Shown piece by piece: positions 26,847-35,489 of a stretch of DNA of 64,000 nucleotides. Under the pieces are notes generated by a model. It saw only the letters and a list, made by a program, of their open reading frames with translations, did no database searches and was not told where the DNA came from. Positions within the stretch are counted from its first letter, which is position 1, and every line of letters begins with the position of its first letter. The translations under genes were made by a program, and so were the position numbers. Source of the stretch: Pseudolysinimonas sp051954455 (GTDB lineage: Bacteria; Actinomycetota; Actinomycetes; Actinomycetales; Microbacteriaceae); NCBI RefSeq assembly GCF_051954455.1, contig NZ_JBQCHS010000004.1, positions 6,504 through 70,503 on the forward strand, given 5' to 3'.

Positions 26847-27905
26847 GTGGCCGACTTCACCCGCGCCCGGCGGCGGATCACGGCGCTCCGACTGACCGCG
26901 CTCGGCGTCGCGCGACCGTCCGGTACGCCGGCCGAGGCGGTCCGCTCGCTCCTGGCGATGCAGGCCCAGGATCTCCCCGGCGCGCTCTGGTCGGTCGGGC
27001 TGCGGTCGGGGGCGACCCGTGATGGGGTCGTCGCCGAGCACGAGGCGGGCGGGTTCGTGCGGTCCTGGCCGATGCGCGGCACACTCCACCTCGTCGCGCC
27101 GGACGACCTGCCGTGGCTCCTCGACCTGACCGGCGGGCGGGCGATGTCCGCGGCGGCGGGACGGCACCGCCAGCTCGGCATCGAGGCGACGCACGTCGCG
27201 CAGGCGGAACGGATCGCGCTCCGCGTGCTCGACGGGGCGACGGCGACGCGCGCCGAGCTCCTCGCGGCGCTCGAGCACGGCGGCGTCGACGTCGGGGGGC
27301 AGCGCGGCGCGCACCTGCTGCTCCGGCTCGCCCAGCTCGGGGTCGTCGTGATGACGGCGCGCGACCGCTGGGCCCGCCTCGACGCCGTGGCGCCGTCGCC
27401 CATCCGCCGGGATCGCGACGAGGCGCTGCGCGAACTCGCCCTCCGGTACTTCGTGTCGCACGGTCCCGCGACGGTCGCCGACCTCGCCTGGTGGGCGGGT
27501 CTCACCCTCGCCGGCGCGCGGGCCGGCACGGCCGCGGCGCGCGAGGGGCTCGAGGAGCTGGTGCTCGACGGTACTGCGTACCTGCACCGGCCCGGGCTCG
27601 AGCCCGCCCGTCCGGCGGCGCATCTGCTGCCCGGGTTCGATGAGAACCTCCTCGGCTACACGGACCGCAGCGCCCCGCTCGCGGGCGAGCCGCTCATGAC
27701 GGTGGCGCCGGGATCCAACGGGATGTTCCTCGCCAACGTGGTGGTCGACGGGGAGATCGTCGGCCTCTGGCGCCGGAAGGAGTCGGCGAAGGGCGTGCAC
27801 GTGGAGATCGCGCCGTTCCGCGAGCTCGGCGCGAGGGCCCAGGCCGCGATCGCCCGCGCCTCGGCGCGCTATGCGCGGTATCTCGGCGTCCCCCTGCTCC
27901 CCTAG
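26847..27905 (+). CDS. AlkZ-like winged-helix (HTH_42) DNA glycosylase family protein
   Basis: 352-residue protein, GTG start (MADFTRARRRITALRLTALG), made of tandem winged-helix domains. Residues 39-41 read QAQ in LLAMQAQDLPG, the QxQ motif that is catalytic in Streptomyces AlkZ, the interstrand-crosslink glycosylase that protects the azinomycin producer. WPMRGTLHLV and LLPGFDENLLGY are further family hallmarks. Many actinobacterial paralogues have unknown substrates; crosslink or alkylated-base removal is an inference. Confidence 0.85.
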   Translation: MADFTRARRRITALRLTALGVARPSGTPAEAVRSLLAMQAQDLPGALWSVGLRSGATRDGVVAEHEAGGFVRSWPMRGTLHLVAPDDLPWLLDLTGGRAMSAAAGRHRQLGIEATHVAQAERIALRVLDGATATRAELLAALEHGGVDVGGQRGAHLLLRLAQLGVVVMTARDRWARLDAVAPSPIRRDRDEALRELALRYFVSHGPATVADLAWWAGLTLAGARAGTAAAREGLEELVLDGTAYLHRPGLEPARPAAHLLPGFDENLLGYTDRSAPLAGEPLMTVAPGSNGMFLANVVVDGEIVGLWRRKESAKGVHVEIAPFRELGARAQAAIARASARYARYLGVPLLP

Positions 27906-27915
27906 GCTCGCCAGC

Positions 27916-28746
27916 ATGCTGGGTTCGGCGGGGGCGCTCGCCCGCTCCACGCACCCCGGTCCGAGCCTCGCGGTGACCGCCGTCGCGATCCTGCTCGGCG
28001 TCGCCGTGGGGTTGGAGTGGTGGCGGATCCTCGTCCTCGGTGCCGCGATCCTGCTCGACCAGATCTCGGTCGGGCTCTCCAACGACGCGCTCGACGCCCA
28101 CCGAGACCGGGAGGCGGGGCGCGCGGACAAGCCGGTGGCGCGCGGCGACGTCGGAGTGCGGACCGTCTACCGGATCGCGGTGATCGCAGCGCTCCTTTCG
28201 CTCGTCGCGACGCTCCCCCTCGGCGTGCTCGCTCTCGCGGCGCACGCGATCGCGCTCGGCTCGGCGTGGCTCTACAACGTCGTCGCCAAGTCGACGCCGG
28301 TGTCGGTGCTTCCCTATGTCGTCAGCTTCGGACTCCTGCCGGCGATCGCGTCGCTCGCGGCCCCGCATCCGGCCTGGCCGCAGTGGTGGGCCCTCGCGGC
28401 CGGAGCGCTCCTCGGCATCGCAGCGCACGTCGCGAACGTCCTGCCGGACCTCGACGACGACCGGCGCACGGGGGTCCGCGGGCTGCCGCACCGGCTCGGT
28501 CCGCGTCCGTCCCTGGTGATCGCGTGGGCGGCGCTCGTCCTCGCCGCCCTCGCCGTGGCCTCCGGATCGGGATTCAGCGTCGTGGCGCTCGTCGGGCTCG
28601 GGGCCTCCGTCGTGCTCGCCGTCGCGGGCGTGTCCGTCGCTTGGCGACGCGGGGCGGGGCGCTGGCTCTTCCTCCTCGTGATCGTCGCCGCGCTCGTCGA
28701 CGTGACGCTCCTCGTCCTCGCCGGGCACCGGATCGTCACCGGCTGA
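27916..28746 (+). CDS. UbiA family prenyltransferase
   Basis: 276-residue polytopic membrane protein with about eight hydrophobic helices. The first Asp-rich motif is NDALDAHRDREAGRADKP and the second is DLDDDRRTGVRGLP, both placing Mg-diphosphate. The ATG at 27916 (MLGSAGALARSTHPG) is 10 bases after the AlkZ-like stop. The acceptor (quinone head group, heme, lipid or carotenoid) is not decidable; no quinone or carotenoid gene is next to it. Confidence 0.92.
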   Translation: MLGSAGALARSTHPGPSLAVTAVAILLGVAVGLEWWRILVLGAAILLDQISVGLSNDALDAHRDREAGRADKPVARGDVGVRTVYRIAVIAALLSLVATLPLGVLALAAHAIALGSAWLYNVVAKSTPVSVLPYVVSFGLLPAIASLAAPHPAWPQWWALAAGALLGIAAHVANVLPDLDDDRRTGVRGLPHRLGPRPSLVIAWAALVLAALAVASGSGFSVVALVGLGASVVLAVAGVSVAWRRGAGRWLFLLVIVAALVDVTLLVLAGHRIVTG

Positions 28747-28771
28747 ACCGATCGCGCGCCTGCTGCGTAGT
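28744..28771 (+). promoter_or_regulatory. candidate ECF-type promoter of the sigma operon
   Basis: TGAACC (28744-28749) and CGTAGT (28766-28771), 16 bases apart, fit the GAAC / CGT pattern of ECF-dependent promoters. They lie directly before the ECF sigma gene (start 28795), as expected for autoregulation. The -35 lies across the UbiA stop. Confidence 0.45.
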
Positions 28772-28794
28772 CCCCGGTGAGGAGGTCCACTCGA

Positions 28795-29334
28795 GTGAGC
28801 ACCGAGAGCGGTCGCGGCCCGGCTCTCCGCCGCGGCGACAAGGCGGATGCGTTGCGCGCGCTCGCCGACGCCCACGCGGCCGCCGTCTGGCGCTACGTCG
28901 TCCACCTGACCGGCGATCGCGCGGGCGCGGACGACGTCGTGCAGGAGACGCTGCTGCGCGCCTGGCGCACCGACGCGATCCTCGCCCAGGACCCGGCGGG
29001 CGTGCGCTCCTGGCTGTTCACGGTCGCGCGCAACCTCGTCATCGACGAGCATCGGAGCGCCCGCAAGCGGCACGAGCTGTCGACCGACGAGGTGCCGGAG
29101 CGCGTCGAGCGCGACCGCACCGACGCCCTGTTCGAGGCGATGCTGGTGGAGGAGGCCCTCGCGGGCCTCGGCTACGAACACCGGTCCGTGATCGTCCACG
29201 CCTACTTCGGCGGCCGCAGCATCGCCGAGACCGCCCGCGAGCTCGACATCCCCGAGGGCACCGTCAAGTCACGACTGCACTACGGGCTGCGCGCGCTGCG
29301 CCTGGCCCTCCAGGAGAAGGGGGTGACGAGGTGA
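28795..29334 (+). CDS. ECF RNA polymerase sigma factor
   Basis: 179-residue sigma-70 family factor of the ECF group. Region 2 includes AGADDVVQETLLRAWR and SWLFTVARNLVIDEHRS; region 4 has YFGGRSIAETARELDIPEGTVKSRL. I chose the GTG at 28795 (MSTESGRG) because GAGGAGG lies 8 bases before it; an upstream GTG at 28777 would place that site inside the gene. Its stop overlaps the anti-sigma start (GTGA). Confidence 0.94.
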   Translation: MSTESGRGPALRRGDKADALRALADAHAAAVWRYVVHLTGDRAGADDVVQETLLRAWRTDAILAQDPAGVRSWLFTVARNLVIDEHRSARKRHELSTDEVPERVERDRTDALFEAMLVEEALAGLGYEHRSVIVHAYFGGRSIAETARELDIPEGTVKSRLHYGLRALRLALQEKGVTR

Positions 29335-30026
29335 CCGACCCCCGGGACCACGCGCGGTACGCCGACTGGGACGGCGCCTACGTGCTCGGCGCGCTCTCCT
29401 CGGCCGAGCGCCGCGAGTACGAGGCACACCTCGAGACGTGCGACCGCTGCCGCGTGGCGGTCGCCGACCTGAGCGGCCTGCCCGGGCTGCTGGGCCGCGT
29501 CGACCCCGAGCGCGCGCGGACGCTGCTCGAAGTCGAGGTCGCCGAGGCGGCGGTCCCGCCGCCGTCCGTCGATCTCGTCTCACGCATCGAGGCGGGCGAG
29601 CGCCGTCGGCGGATGCGGAGCTGGCGGGTCGTGGCGGGCGTCGCGGCCGCGGCCGTCGTCGTCGGCGCCGTCGCGGTGCCGGTGGCGATCGCCGTGCAGC
29701 CGCATCCGACGGTCAGCGTCGCGCTCCGCTCCCCGTCGGTGCCGCTCACGGCGGACCTCGCGCTCACGGATGTGACGTGGGGCACGCGCATCGACATGCG
29801 CTGCGGCTACGCCGAGGCCGCGGCCGCGGGCGACGGGAACCGCGAATGGGATTACGCCCTCTGGGTCGTCGATCGGACGGGCGCCGCGAGCGAGGTCTCG
29901 ACCTGGAAGGCCCGCACCGGATCGCAGGTGCGGCTGTCGGCGGCGACGTCGCTGTCGATCGGGCAGATCGCCGCGATCCAGGTGCGGTCGGCGGCGGGTG
30001 CCGTCCTGCTGTCGAAGGGGTTGTAG
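29331..30026 (+). CDS. membrane anti-sigma factor with zinc-finger motif
   Basis: 231-residue single-pass protein, GTG start. The N-terminal anti-sigma domain has the ZAS motif HLETCDRC, one TM helix follows (residues about 95-117, VVAGVAAAAVVVGAVAVPVAIAV), and there is an extracytoplasmic RskA-like beta domain. The pair resembles the SigK/RskA and SigL/RslA type: the sigma factor is held until the anti-sigma is degraded by proteolysis. The inducing signal is unknown. Confidence 0.92.
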   Translation: MTDPRDHARYADWDGAYVLGALSSAERREYEAHLETCDRCRVAVADLSGLPGLLGRVDPERARTLLEVEVAEAAVPPPSVDLVSRIEAGERRRRMRSWRVVAGVAAAAVVVGAVAVPVAIAVQPHPTVSVALRSPSVPLTADLALTDVTWGTRIDMRCGYAEAAAAGDGNREWDYALWVVDRTGAASEVSTWKARTGSQVRLSAATSLSIGQIAAIQVRSAAGAVLLSKGL

Positions 30027-30035
30027 GGGCGGAGG

Positions 30036-30069
30036 GGTTCTCGATGCGCGGCGGCGCGGCTACTCGACT
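30036..30069. repeat. REP-like palindromic element
   Basis: GGTTCTCGATGCG, core CGGCGGCGCGG, then CTACTCGACT. It lies in the 33-base gap between the anti-sigma and the convergent MFS gene. Its right arm encodes the last residues (RVE) and the stop of the MFS gene. Confidence 0.75.
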
Positions 30070-31523
30070 CGCTCGGGCGAGGACGCCGCCGGCTCGTCGA
30101 CCTGGGACCGGTCGTTGCCGCGCGAGAGGTGGTTGCGGATCCCCGCGAAGGAGACGAGACCGCCCGCGACGAGGAGCGCGGCCATGACGACGATCGTGCG
30201 GTGGAAGCCCTCGAGGTTCAGCGCCCCGCCGGTGATCACGCCGAGCAACGCCGTCACGATGAGGCCGGCGACCCGGGAGACCGCGTTGTTCACGGCCGAC
30301 GCGATGCCGGAGCGCTCCGGCTCGATCGCACCGAGGATCGCCGAGGTGAGCGGCGACACCGTGAGCGTGAGCCCGATGCCGAAGATCACGATGCCCGGCA
30401 GCATCTGCCACCAGTAGTCGAAGTCCTGCATGACGAGCAGCATCGTCAGCACGCCGGCACCGCAGATGAGCGGCCCGATCGTCATGAACAGGCGCGGGCC
30501 GAGCCGGCCCGACCAGGATCCGACCCGCGAGCTGAAGAGGATCATGATGACGGTCGACGGCAGACTCGCGACCCCGGCGAGAGTGGCCGGCAGCTTCGGC
30601 CCCTCCTGCAGATAGACGCCGATCGCGAACGACGACAGCGAGAGCGCGCCGTAGATGAACGCGGTGGCGACGTTGCCGGTCCAGAAGTTGCGGGAGCGGA
30701 ACAGTCCGAGCGGCATCACCGGGTTCGGCGCGAAGCGCTGGCGCACGAGGAAGCCCGCGAACGCGAGGACGCCGAGCGTCATCGCTCCCCAGATCGCCGG
30801 GTTCGCCCAGCCGAGATTGCCCTGCTCGATCAGCGCGAAGACGATGCCCGCGAGGCCGACGGTGCAGAGCACGGCGCCGAGGTAGTCGATCCGCACCCCC
30901 TCGCGGCGGACGTCCTTCTGACCGAGCCGCACCAGCAGCACGAGGACGACGGCGATCGGGACGACGTTGATGAAGAACGCGAACCGCCAACCGGAGATCG
31001 CCCCGACGCTCAGGAAGTCGACGAACACCCCGCCGATCACCGGCCCGACGATCATCGCGACGCTCGTCATCCCGGTCCAGATCCCGATGGCGCGCCCCTG
31101 GGCGGCCCCGCGGATGTTGCTTGTGATGAGCGCGAGCGAGCTCGGCACGAGAAGTGCGCCCGCCACCCCCTGCACCGCCCGCGCGCCGATCAGGAACTCG
31201 ACCGTCGGCGCCGCGCCGACCGCGATCGAGGCGAGGCCGAAGGCGACGAGCCCGATCCGCATGACGAGGATCCGGCCGTAGAGGTCGCTGACCGAGCCCG
31301 CGACGAGGATGAACGCCCCGAGCGTCACGAGGTACGCGTCGACGATCCACTGCTGCGCGGAGAGTCCGCCCCCGAGGTCGTGGATCATCTTCGGCAGCGC
31401 GACGTTGACGACGGTGCCGTCGAGGAACGAGACGAACGAGGCCAGCACCGCGATCACGACGACGAGCTTCTGCGATGCCCCCAGCGCGGGCCTGGCTCCG
31501 GCGGAGGGTGCGGCATCGCTCAT
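30060..31523 (-). CDS. MFS transporter, DHA2 family
   Basis: 487-residue, 14-TM exporter. TM1 shows SFLDGTVVNVALPKMI, the loop 2-3 is GSVSDLYGRILV, and motif C is SVAMIVGPVIGGVFV. The C-terminus ends SPERVE, with the last three residues and stop coming from a repeat arm. The start is ATG. No regulator gene is adjacent; the convergent sigma operon ends 33 bases away. Substrate unknown. Confidence 0.92.
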   Translation of the reverse strand: MSDAAPSAGARPALGASQKLVVVIAVLASFVSFLDGTVVNVALPKMIHDLGGGLSAQQWIVDAYLVTLGAFILVAGSVSDLYGRILVMRIGLVAFGLASIAVGAAPTVEFLIGARAVQGVAGALLVPSSLALITSNIRGAAQGRAIGIWTGMTSVAMIVGPVIGGVFVDFLSVGAISGWRFAFFINVVPIAVVLVLLVRLGQKDVRREGVRIDYLGAVLCTVGLAGIVFALIEQGNLGWANPAIWGAMTLGVLAFAGFLVRQRFAPNPVMPLGLFRSRNFWTGNVATAFIYGALSLSSFAIGVYLQEGPKLPATLAGVASLPSTVIMILFSSRVGSWSGRLGPRLFMTIGPLICGAGVLTMLLVMQDFDYWWQMLPGIVIFGIGLTLTVSPLTSAILGAIEPERSGIASAVNNAVSRVAGLIVTALLGVITGGALNLEGFHRTIVVMAALLVAGGLVSFAGIRNHLSRGNDRSQVDEPAASSPERVE

Positions 31524-31532
31524 GGCGCCACG

Positions 31533-32204
31533 TTACCGGCGGGCGACGACGCCCCGCACGGCGGCAACGGTGCGCGGATCCGCGAGGACACGGAAGTGGC
31601 CGACGACGTCGATCTCGATGTTCTCGGCACCGTCGAGGTACGAGCCCTCCGGCACGTGCGGGTCGACGCGCGGGTAGATCGAGGTGATGCGGGCGTCGGA
31701 GGCGCGCTCCGCGGCGAGCCGGGCGAGCAGCGCGTCGCCCGGGAGGAACGCGCGGAGGGCCCCGGCGGGCACCAGACGCGCCATGCTCGACCCGGCGAAC
31801 GGTGTCGCGATCGCCACCAGGTGCGCGACGCGCCGGACGTCGTCGGCGGCGGCGAGCTCCTCGACCAGCAGCTGCTTGCCCACGATGCCGCCCTTGCTGT
31901 GCGCGACGAGAACCGCTCCCCGCAGGTCGCGCTCCACCAGGGCCCGCGCCACTTCCGCGACGACCCACGGGATCGGGCGGCTGTTCGCCCCGATCGTCTC
32001 GATCACGTGCACCGGGTGCCCGTCCGCGTGCAGCGCGGCGCCGATCGGCGCCAGCAGGTGCCAGGTCTCGTAGGTGCCGGGGAGCAGCACGACGGGCGCG
32101 AGCGTCCCGTCGCGCCAGGCGAGCGGCGGCCGGCGCTCGCGGAGCGCCCCGGCGCGCAGCCGCATCCCGTTCGGCAGGTCGGCGAGCAGCGCGCGGATGG
32201 TCAT
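31533..32204 (-). CDS. alpha/beta hydrolase
   Basis: 223-residue alpha/beta hydrolase (MTIRALLADLPNGMRLRAGA). The nucleophile elbow is VLVAHSKGG (Ser), with a lipase-like oxyanion region PVVLLPGTYETWHLL and a candidate catalytic His in DVVGHFRV. HSKGG resembles PGAP1/lipase-class esterases. It overlaps the upstream hydrolase by 4 bases (ATGA), so the two hydrolases are translationally coupled. Confidence 0.88.
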   Translation of the reverse strand: MTIRALLADLPNGMRLRAGALRERRPPLAWRDGTLAPVVLLPGTYETWHLLAPIGAALHADGHPVHVIETIGANSRPIPWVVAEVARALVERDLRGAVLVAHSKGGIVGKQLLVEELAAADDVRRVAHLVAIATPFAGSSMARLVPAGALRAFLPGDALLARLAAERASDARITSIYPRVDPHVPEGSYLDGAENIEIDVVGHFRVLADPRTVAAVRGVVARR

Positions 32205-33094
32205 GCGTCTCCGCCCCGCTCCACGATCGCGCCGTCGTCGGCGTCCCAGGCGTCGTCGGCGGCGCGCGCGAAGGCGAGCATCCAGCGCGCCGTCGCGACC
32301 GGGTCGGTGTGCATGATGACGTGCGGTCCGCGGACGATGCGCGACTCGGTGTCCGGCACACCGCGCGCCAGGTGGTGAACCCAGCGGTTCGGCACGATCG
32401 GATCGCGGTCGCCGTCGACGACGAGCACGCGGGCGCGGAGCCGCTCCATGCGCTCCTCGACCCGGTCCTCCAGGAGGTGCGGCAGCTGGCGCAGCAGATA
32501 CGGGAGCCCGCAGCGCACGAGGTAGTCCGAGGCGGCGATGGCGAAGACGCGCGGCGGTTCGCGGAGGCCGTCCAGGAGGAGCCGGCGGATCGCCCGGCCC
32601 GCGGTGCGGAGTTCGGGCTCGAGCGTCGGCGCGAGCAGCACGATGCGGTCGGTGACGTCGGGATCGCGGTCGGCGACGAGCGACACGACGTTCGACCCCA
32701 TCGAGTGCCCGACGAGCACCGGAGCGTCGATGCCCGCGCTGCGGATGGCCGCGGCGAGCGCGGCCGCGTGATCCTCCAGCGTGACGTCGCGGCGCGGGTC
32801 CGGCGCCGCGCCGTAGCCGGGCAGGTCGACGAGGAACACGTGCGCGCTCCGAGCCAGCTCGGCGGCGAGCGGATGGAAGTAGCGCGACGAGACCCCGAGC
32901 CCGTGCACCAGGACGAACGACGGAGCGTCCGCCGGGAGCGCCGCGCGATCCTCGAATCGCTTCATGACGACCGTCAGGTCGTCGTGCTGCACCCGGCTGG
33001 TGAAGAACGCGGCGCCCCGCACGTGCCGCACCCGGTAGGCGTCCTCGCCGGCCGCGCCGCGGGGGGCGCGGCCGAACGCGTCGCGGATCGGCAT
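32201..33094 (-). CDS. alpha/beta hydrolase
   Basis: 297-residue alpha/beta hydrolase. The oxyanion region is FVLVHGLGVSSRYFHPLA, the nucleophile elbow VGHSMGSN, acid VVDGDRDPIVP and a His near GPHVIMHTDP. It matches the broad MhpC-like esterase/lactonase group. It lies 9 bases after the LLM oxidoreductase and overlaps the second hydrolase. The substrate is unknown, but the flavoenzyme-hydrolase pairing would fit oxidation followed by ester or lactone cleavage (inference). Confidence 0.88.
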   Translation of the reverse strand: MPIRDAFGRAPRGAAGEDAYRVRHVRGAAFFTSRVQHDDLTVVMKRFEDRAALPADAPSFVLVHGLGVSSRYFHPLAAELARSAHVFLVDLPGYGAAPDPRRDVTLEDHAAALAAAIRSAGIDAPVLVGHSMGSNVVSLVADRDPDVTDRIVLLAPTLEPELRTAGRAIRRLLLDGLREPPRVFAIAASDYLVRCGLPYLLRQLPHLLEDRVEERMERLRARVLVVDGDRDPIVPNRWVHHLARGVPDTESRIVRGPHVIMHTDPVATARWMLAFARAADDAWDADDGAIVERGGDA

Positions 33095-33103
33095 CCCAGA
33101 AGA

Positions 33104-34198
33104 CTACGGAGCGGGGGTCTCCGCGGGCTCCGGGATCGCCGTCTCCTCCGGCGCGGCGTCCGCGGCGAGCAGCTCGCGCACCCGCGGGATCACCTCGGTG
33201 CCGTAGAGCTCGATGGCGGTCATGAGGTGCTCGTGCGGCGTGCTGCCGCTCGTGTACTTGAGGTCGAACCGCTGGATGCCGAGCGACCGGACGGTCGTCG
33301 CGATCTTCTGCGCGACCGTCTCCGGCGAGCCGACGTGCTGCGCGCCGTGCTCGATCTCGGCCTCGAAGCGGTCACGGGTCACCGGCGGCCACCCGCGCTC
33401 GCGCCCGAGCCGGTCGTTCATCGCCTGGTAGCCGGGCCAGTAGAGCTCGCGGGCCTTCTCGTCGGTCTCGGCGATGAATCCCGGCGAGTGCACCGCGATC
33501 GGCAGATCGGGCCGGCCCAGCTGCGCAAGAGCGCGGTGGTACAGATCCACGTACGGCGCGAACCGGGCCGGCTCGCCGCCGATGATCGCGAGCACGAGCG
33601 GGAAGCCGTAGCGCGCCGCGCGCACGACCGACTCCGGGCTGCCGCCGACGCCGACCCAGGCGCGGAGGCCGTTCTCGGTCTTCGGGTACACCTCGGCATT
33701 CGTCAGGGCGGGCCGCAGGGCGCCCTCCCAGGTCACCGGCTGCTCCTTCAGGAGCTCGTGCAGGAGGTTCAGCTTCTCCTCGAACAGGCCCTCGTAGTCC
33801 TGGAGGTTGAAGCCGAACAGCGGGAACGACTCGGTGAACGAGCCCCGCCCCAGGATGATCTCCGCGCGTCCGTTCGAGATCGCGTCGAGCGTCGCGAACT
33901 TCTCGAACACGCGGACCGGGTCGTCGCTGGAGAGCACGGTCACGGCGGTCCCGACGTGGATGCGCTCGGTGCGGGCGGCGATCGCGGCGAGGGCGATCTC
34001 GGGCGCCGAGATCGCGAAATCCTCGCGGTGGTGCTCCCCGATCCCGAAGAAGTCGACGCCGACGCGGTCGGCGAGCACGGCCTCCTCGACGACGTCGCGG
34101 ATCACCTGCGGGTACGAGACGGGGTTCCCCTGCTGGTCGACCGTGCGGTCGCCGAAGGTGTCGAGACCCAGCTCGACGACGGGCTGCTGATCGGCCAT
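33104..34198 (-). CDS. LLM class flavin-dependent oxidoreductase
   Basis: 364-residue luciferase-like monooxygenase with a TIM-barrel fold (MADQQPVVELGLDTFGDRTV). Segments GVDFFGIGEHHREDFAIS, VLSSDDPVRVFEKFATLD and AEIILGRGSFTESFPLFGF match the CE1758-type FMN-dependent subfamily, as I recall it. The ATG at 34198 follows GGAGGA. A Glu/Pro/Ala-rich tail is added at the C-terminus. The partner flavin reductase is not nearby. Substrate unknown. Confidence 0.92.
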   Translation of the reverse strand: MADQQPVVELGLDTFGDRTVDQQGNPVSYPQVIRDVVEEAVLADRVGVDFFGIGEHHREDFAISAPEIALAAIAARTERIHVGTAVTVLSSDDPVRVFEKFATLDAISNGRAEIILGRGSFTESFPLFGFNLQDYEGLFEEKLNLLHELLKEQPVTWEGALRPALTNAEVYPKTENGLRAWVGVGGSPESVVRAARYGFPLVLAIIGGEPARFAPYVDLYHRALAQLGRPDLPIAVHSPGFIAETDEKARELYWPGYQAMNDRLGRERGWPPVTRDRFEAEIEHGAQHVGSPETVAQKIATTVRSLGIQRFDLKYTSGSTPHEHLMTAIELYGTEVIPRVRELLAADAAPEETAIPEPAETPAP

Positions 34199-34272
34199 GC
34201 TGTCCTCCATTGTTCCATGCGTATGCATCGACACTTTCAACCGCGTGCCTGCGTCGAGTATTCCTGGAGGGG

Positions 34273-34440
34273 ATGACCTTCCTCGACGCGGACGGAGCCC
34301 CGGCCTCGGGGCTCGGCCTCCGCTACCTCGCGGGCGCCCAATTCGTCGTCGACGAGGCCTTCCGCCGGCTCGGGGAGGGCCGACCCGGTCCGGCGCCGCA
34401 CCCCGGTCCCACGTTGCGCGGCCCGGGCTCACGGCCGTGA
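34273..34440 (+). CDS. short hypothetical protein
   Basis: A 55-codon frame starting MTFLDADGAPASGLGLRYLA. Third positions are almost all G or C, unlike the AT-richer bases upstream (34210-34272), which suggests real coding. GGAGG lies 2 bases before the ATG, a tight spacing. The next gene overlaps its stop (GTGA). No homology recognised; it could be the remnant of a longer gene. Confidence 0.4.
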   Translation: MTFLDADGAPASGLGLRYLAGAQFVVDEAFRRLGEGRPGPAPHPGPTLRGPGSRP

Positions 34441-34931
34441 GCGCGGCCCGCCGCAGCGCCGGGCTGCTGCTGCACCGCGACGGCGCGGACGGCCTCGAGG
34501 TGTGGATCGCGCACATGGGCGGGCCGTTCTGGGCGCGCAAGGAGGAGCGCGCCTGGTCGATCCCCAAGGGCGAGCTCGACGAGGGCGAGACCGACGACCT
34601 CACGGTCGCCCGCCGCGAGTTCGCCGAGGAGATGGGCGCGCCCGCGCCGGATCTCCCCTATGCGGCGCTGGGCGAGTTCCGCTACTCCTCCGGCAAGACG
34701 GTCGCCGTCTTCGCCGCGGCCGCTCCGCACTTCGCGCCCGCCGAGATCCGCAGCAACGAGTTCGAGCTGGAGTGGCCCCCGCGCTCGGGACGCCGCCGGT
34801 CCTTCCCCGAGGTGGACCGTGCGGCGTGGGTGCCGCTCCCCCGCGCGCGGGAGCTCCTCGTCGCCGGGCAGGTGCCGGCGCTCGACGCGCTGGAGCGCCT
34901 GCTCGCGGGCATGAGCGGGAGCCGCGCGTAG
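34437..34931 (+). CDS. NUDIX hydrolase
   Basis: 164-residue NUDIX protein, GTG start (MSAARRSAGLLLHRDGADGL). The Nudix box GELDEGETDDLTVARREFAE plus EMGA fits the consensus. WAWKEERAWS-like contacts (ARKEERAWSIPKGEL) resemble the NUDIX group with predicted NTP or bis-phosphate substrates. Specificity cannot be assigned. A small frame upstream overlaps it by 4 bases, and a protein of unknown function follows after 9 bases. Confidence 0.9.
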   Translation: MSAARRSAGLLLHRDGADGLEVWIAHMGGPFWARKEERAWSIPKGELDEGETDDLTVARREFAEEMGAPAPDLPYAALGEFRYSSGKTVAVFAAAAPHFAPAEIRSNEFELEWPPRSGRRRSFPEVDRAAWVPLPRARELLVAGQVPALDALERLLAGMSGSRA

Positions 34932-34940
34932 GATCCGGTC

Positions 34941-35471
34941 ATGGTGGAGTCATGGAGCACCACGGTCGTGATCGTCGGCGACGACGGCGGGCTGCTGCAC
35001 TCCCTCGACCGGATGGCGAACGTGCGGGCCGCGAGCCTCGCCGGACGCGACGACGAGGACGTGACGCGCTGGAGCCGCTCGGCGACGACCCCTTACGTGG
35101 TGCATGATCGGGATCCGCTCGAGCACGTCGCTGCGGCGTGGGTCGAGTTCTTCGACGACCGCTCGACGCTCGGCGCGCTCGAGCTGGAGGTCGACCGGGC
35201 CGTCGACGCGCTGAGCAGCGGCAGCGTCGCGATCCCGGACTACTACGTGGTCGTCGAGTCGGAGTCGCTGCCGCCGACCTGGCGGCACTGGTGGCTCGGC
35301 GTGATGGCGCAGGCGTCGCCGACGCGGGTCATCCCGCGGCGCGAGTCCGACCCGCCGCTCGCGCGGCTTCTGCGCCGGCTGCCCACGGGACGCGCCTGGC
35401 CGGAGCCGCGGTGGCTGCGGTCGGTGAGCGGCGCCGTCCCCGACCGCGTGGGCATCGGCAGCGCCGCGTAG
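34941..35471 (+). CDS. hypothetical protein of unknown function
   Basis: 176 residues, soluble, starting MVESWSTTVVIVGDDGGLLH. Acidic N-terminal half, a Tyr/Val-rich strand IPDYYVVVESESLPPTWRHWW, and a basic Arg/Pro-rich C-terminus (RLLRRLPTGRAWPEPRWLRSV). No motif recognised. Coding bias is strong and the ATG is 9 bases after the NUDIX stop, so it probably shares its transcript. The gene ends 18 bases before the convergent udgX stop. Confidence 0.75.
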   Translation: MVESWSTTVVIVGDDGGLLHSLDRMANVRAASLAGRDDEDVTRWSRSATTPYVVHDRDPLEHVAAAWVEFFDDRSTLGALELEVDRAVDALSSGSVAIPDYYVVVESESLPPTWRHWWLGVMAQASPTRVIPRRESDPPLARLLRRLPTGRAWPEPRWLRSVSGAVPDRVGIGSAA

Positions 35472-35489
35472 CGCCTCGTCGGCGGTCGG

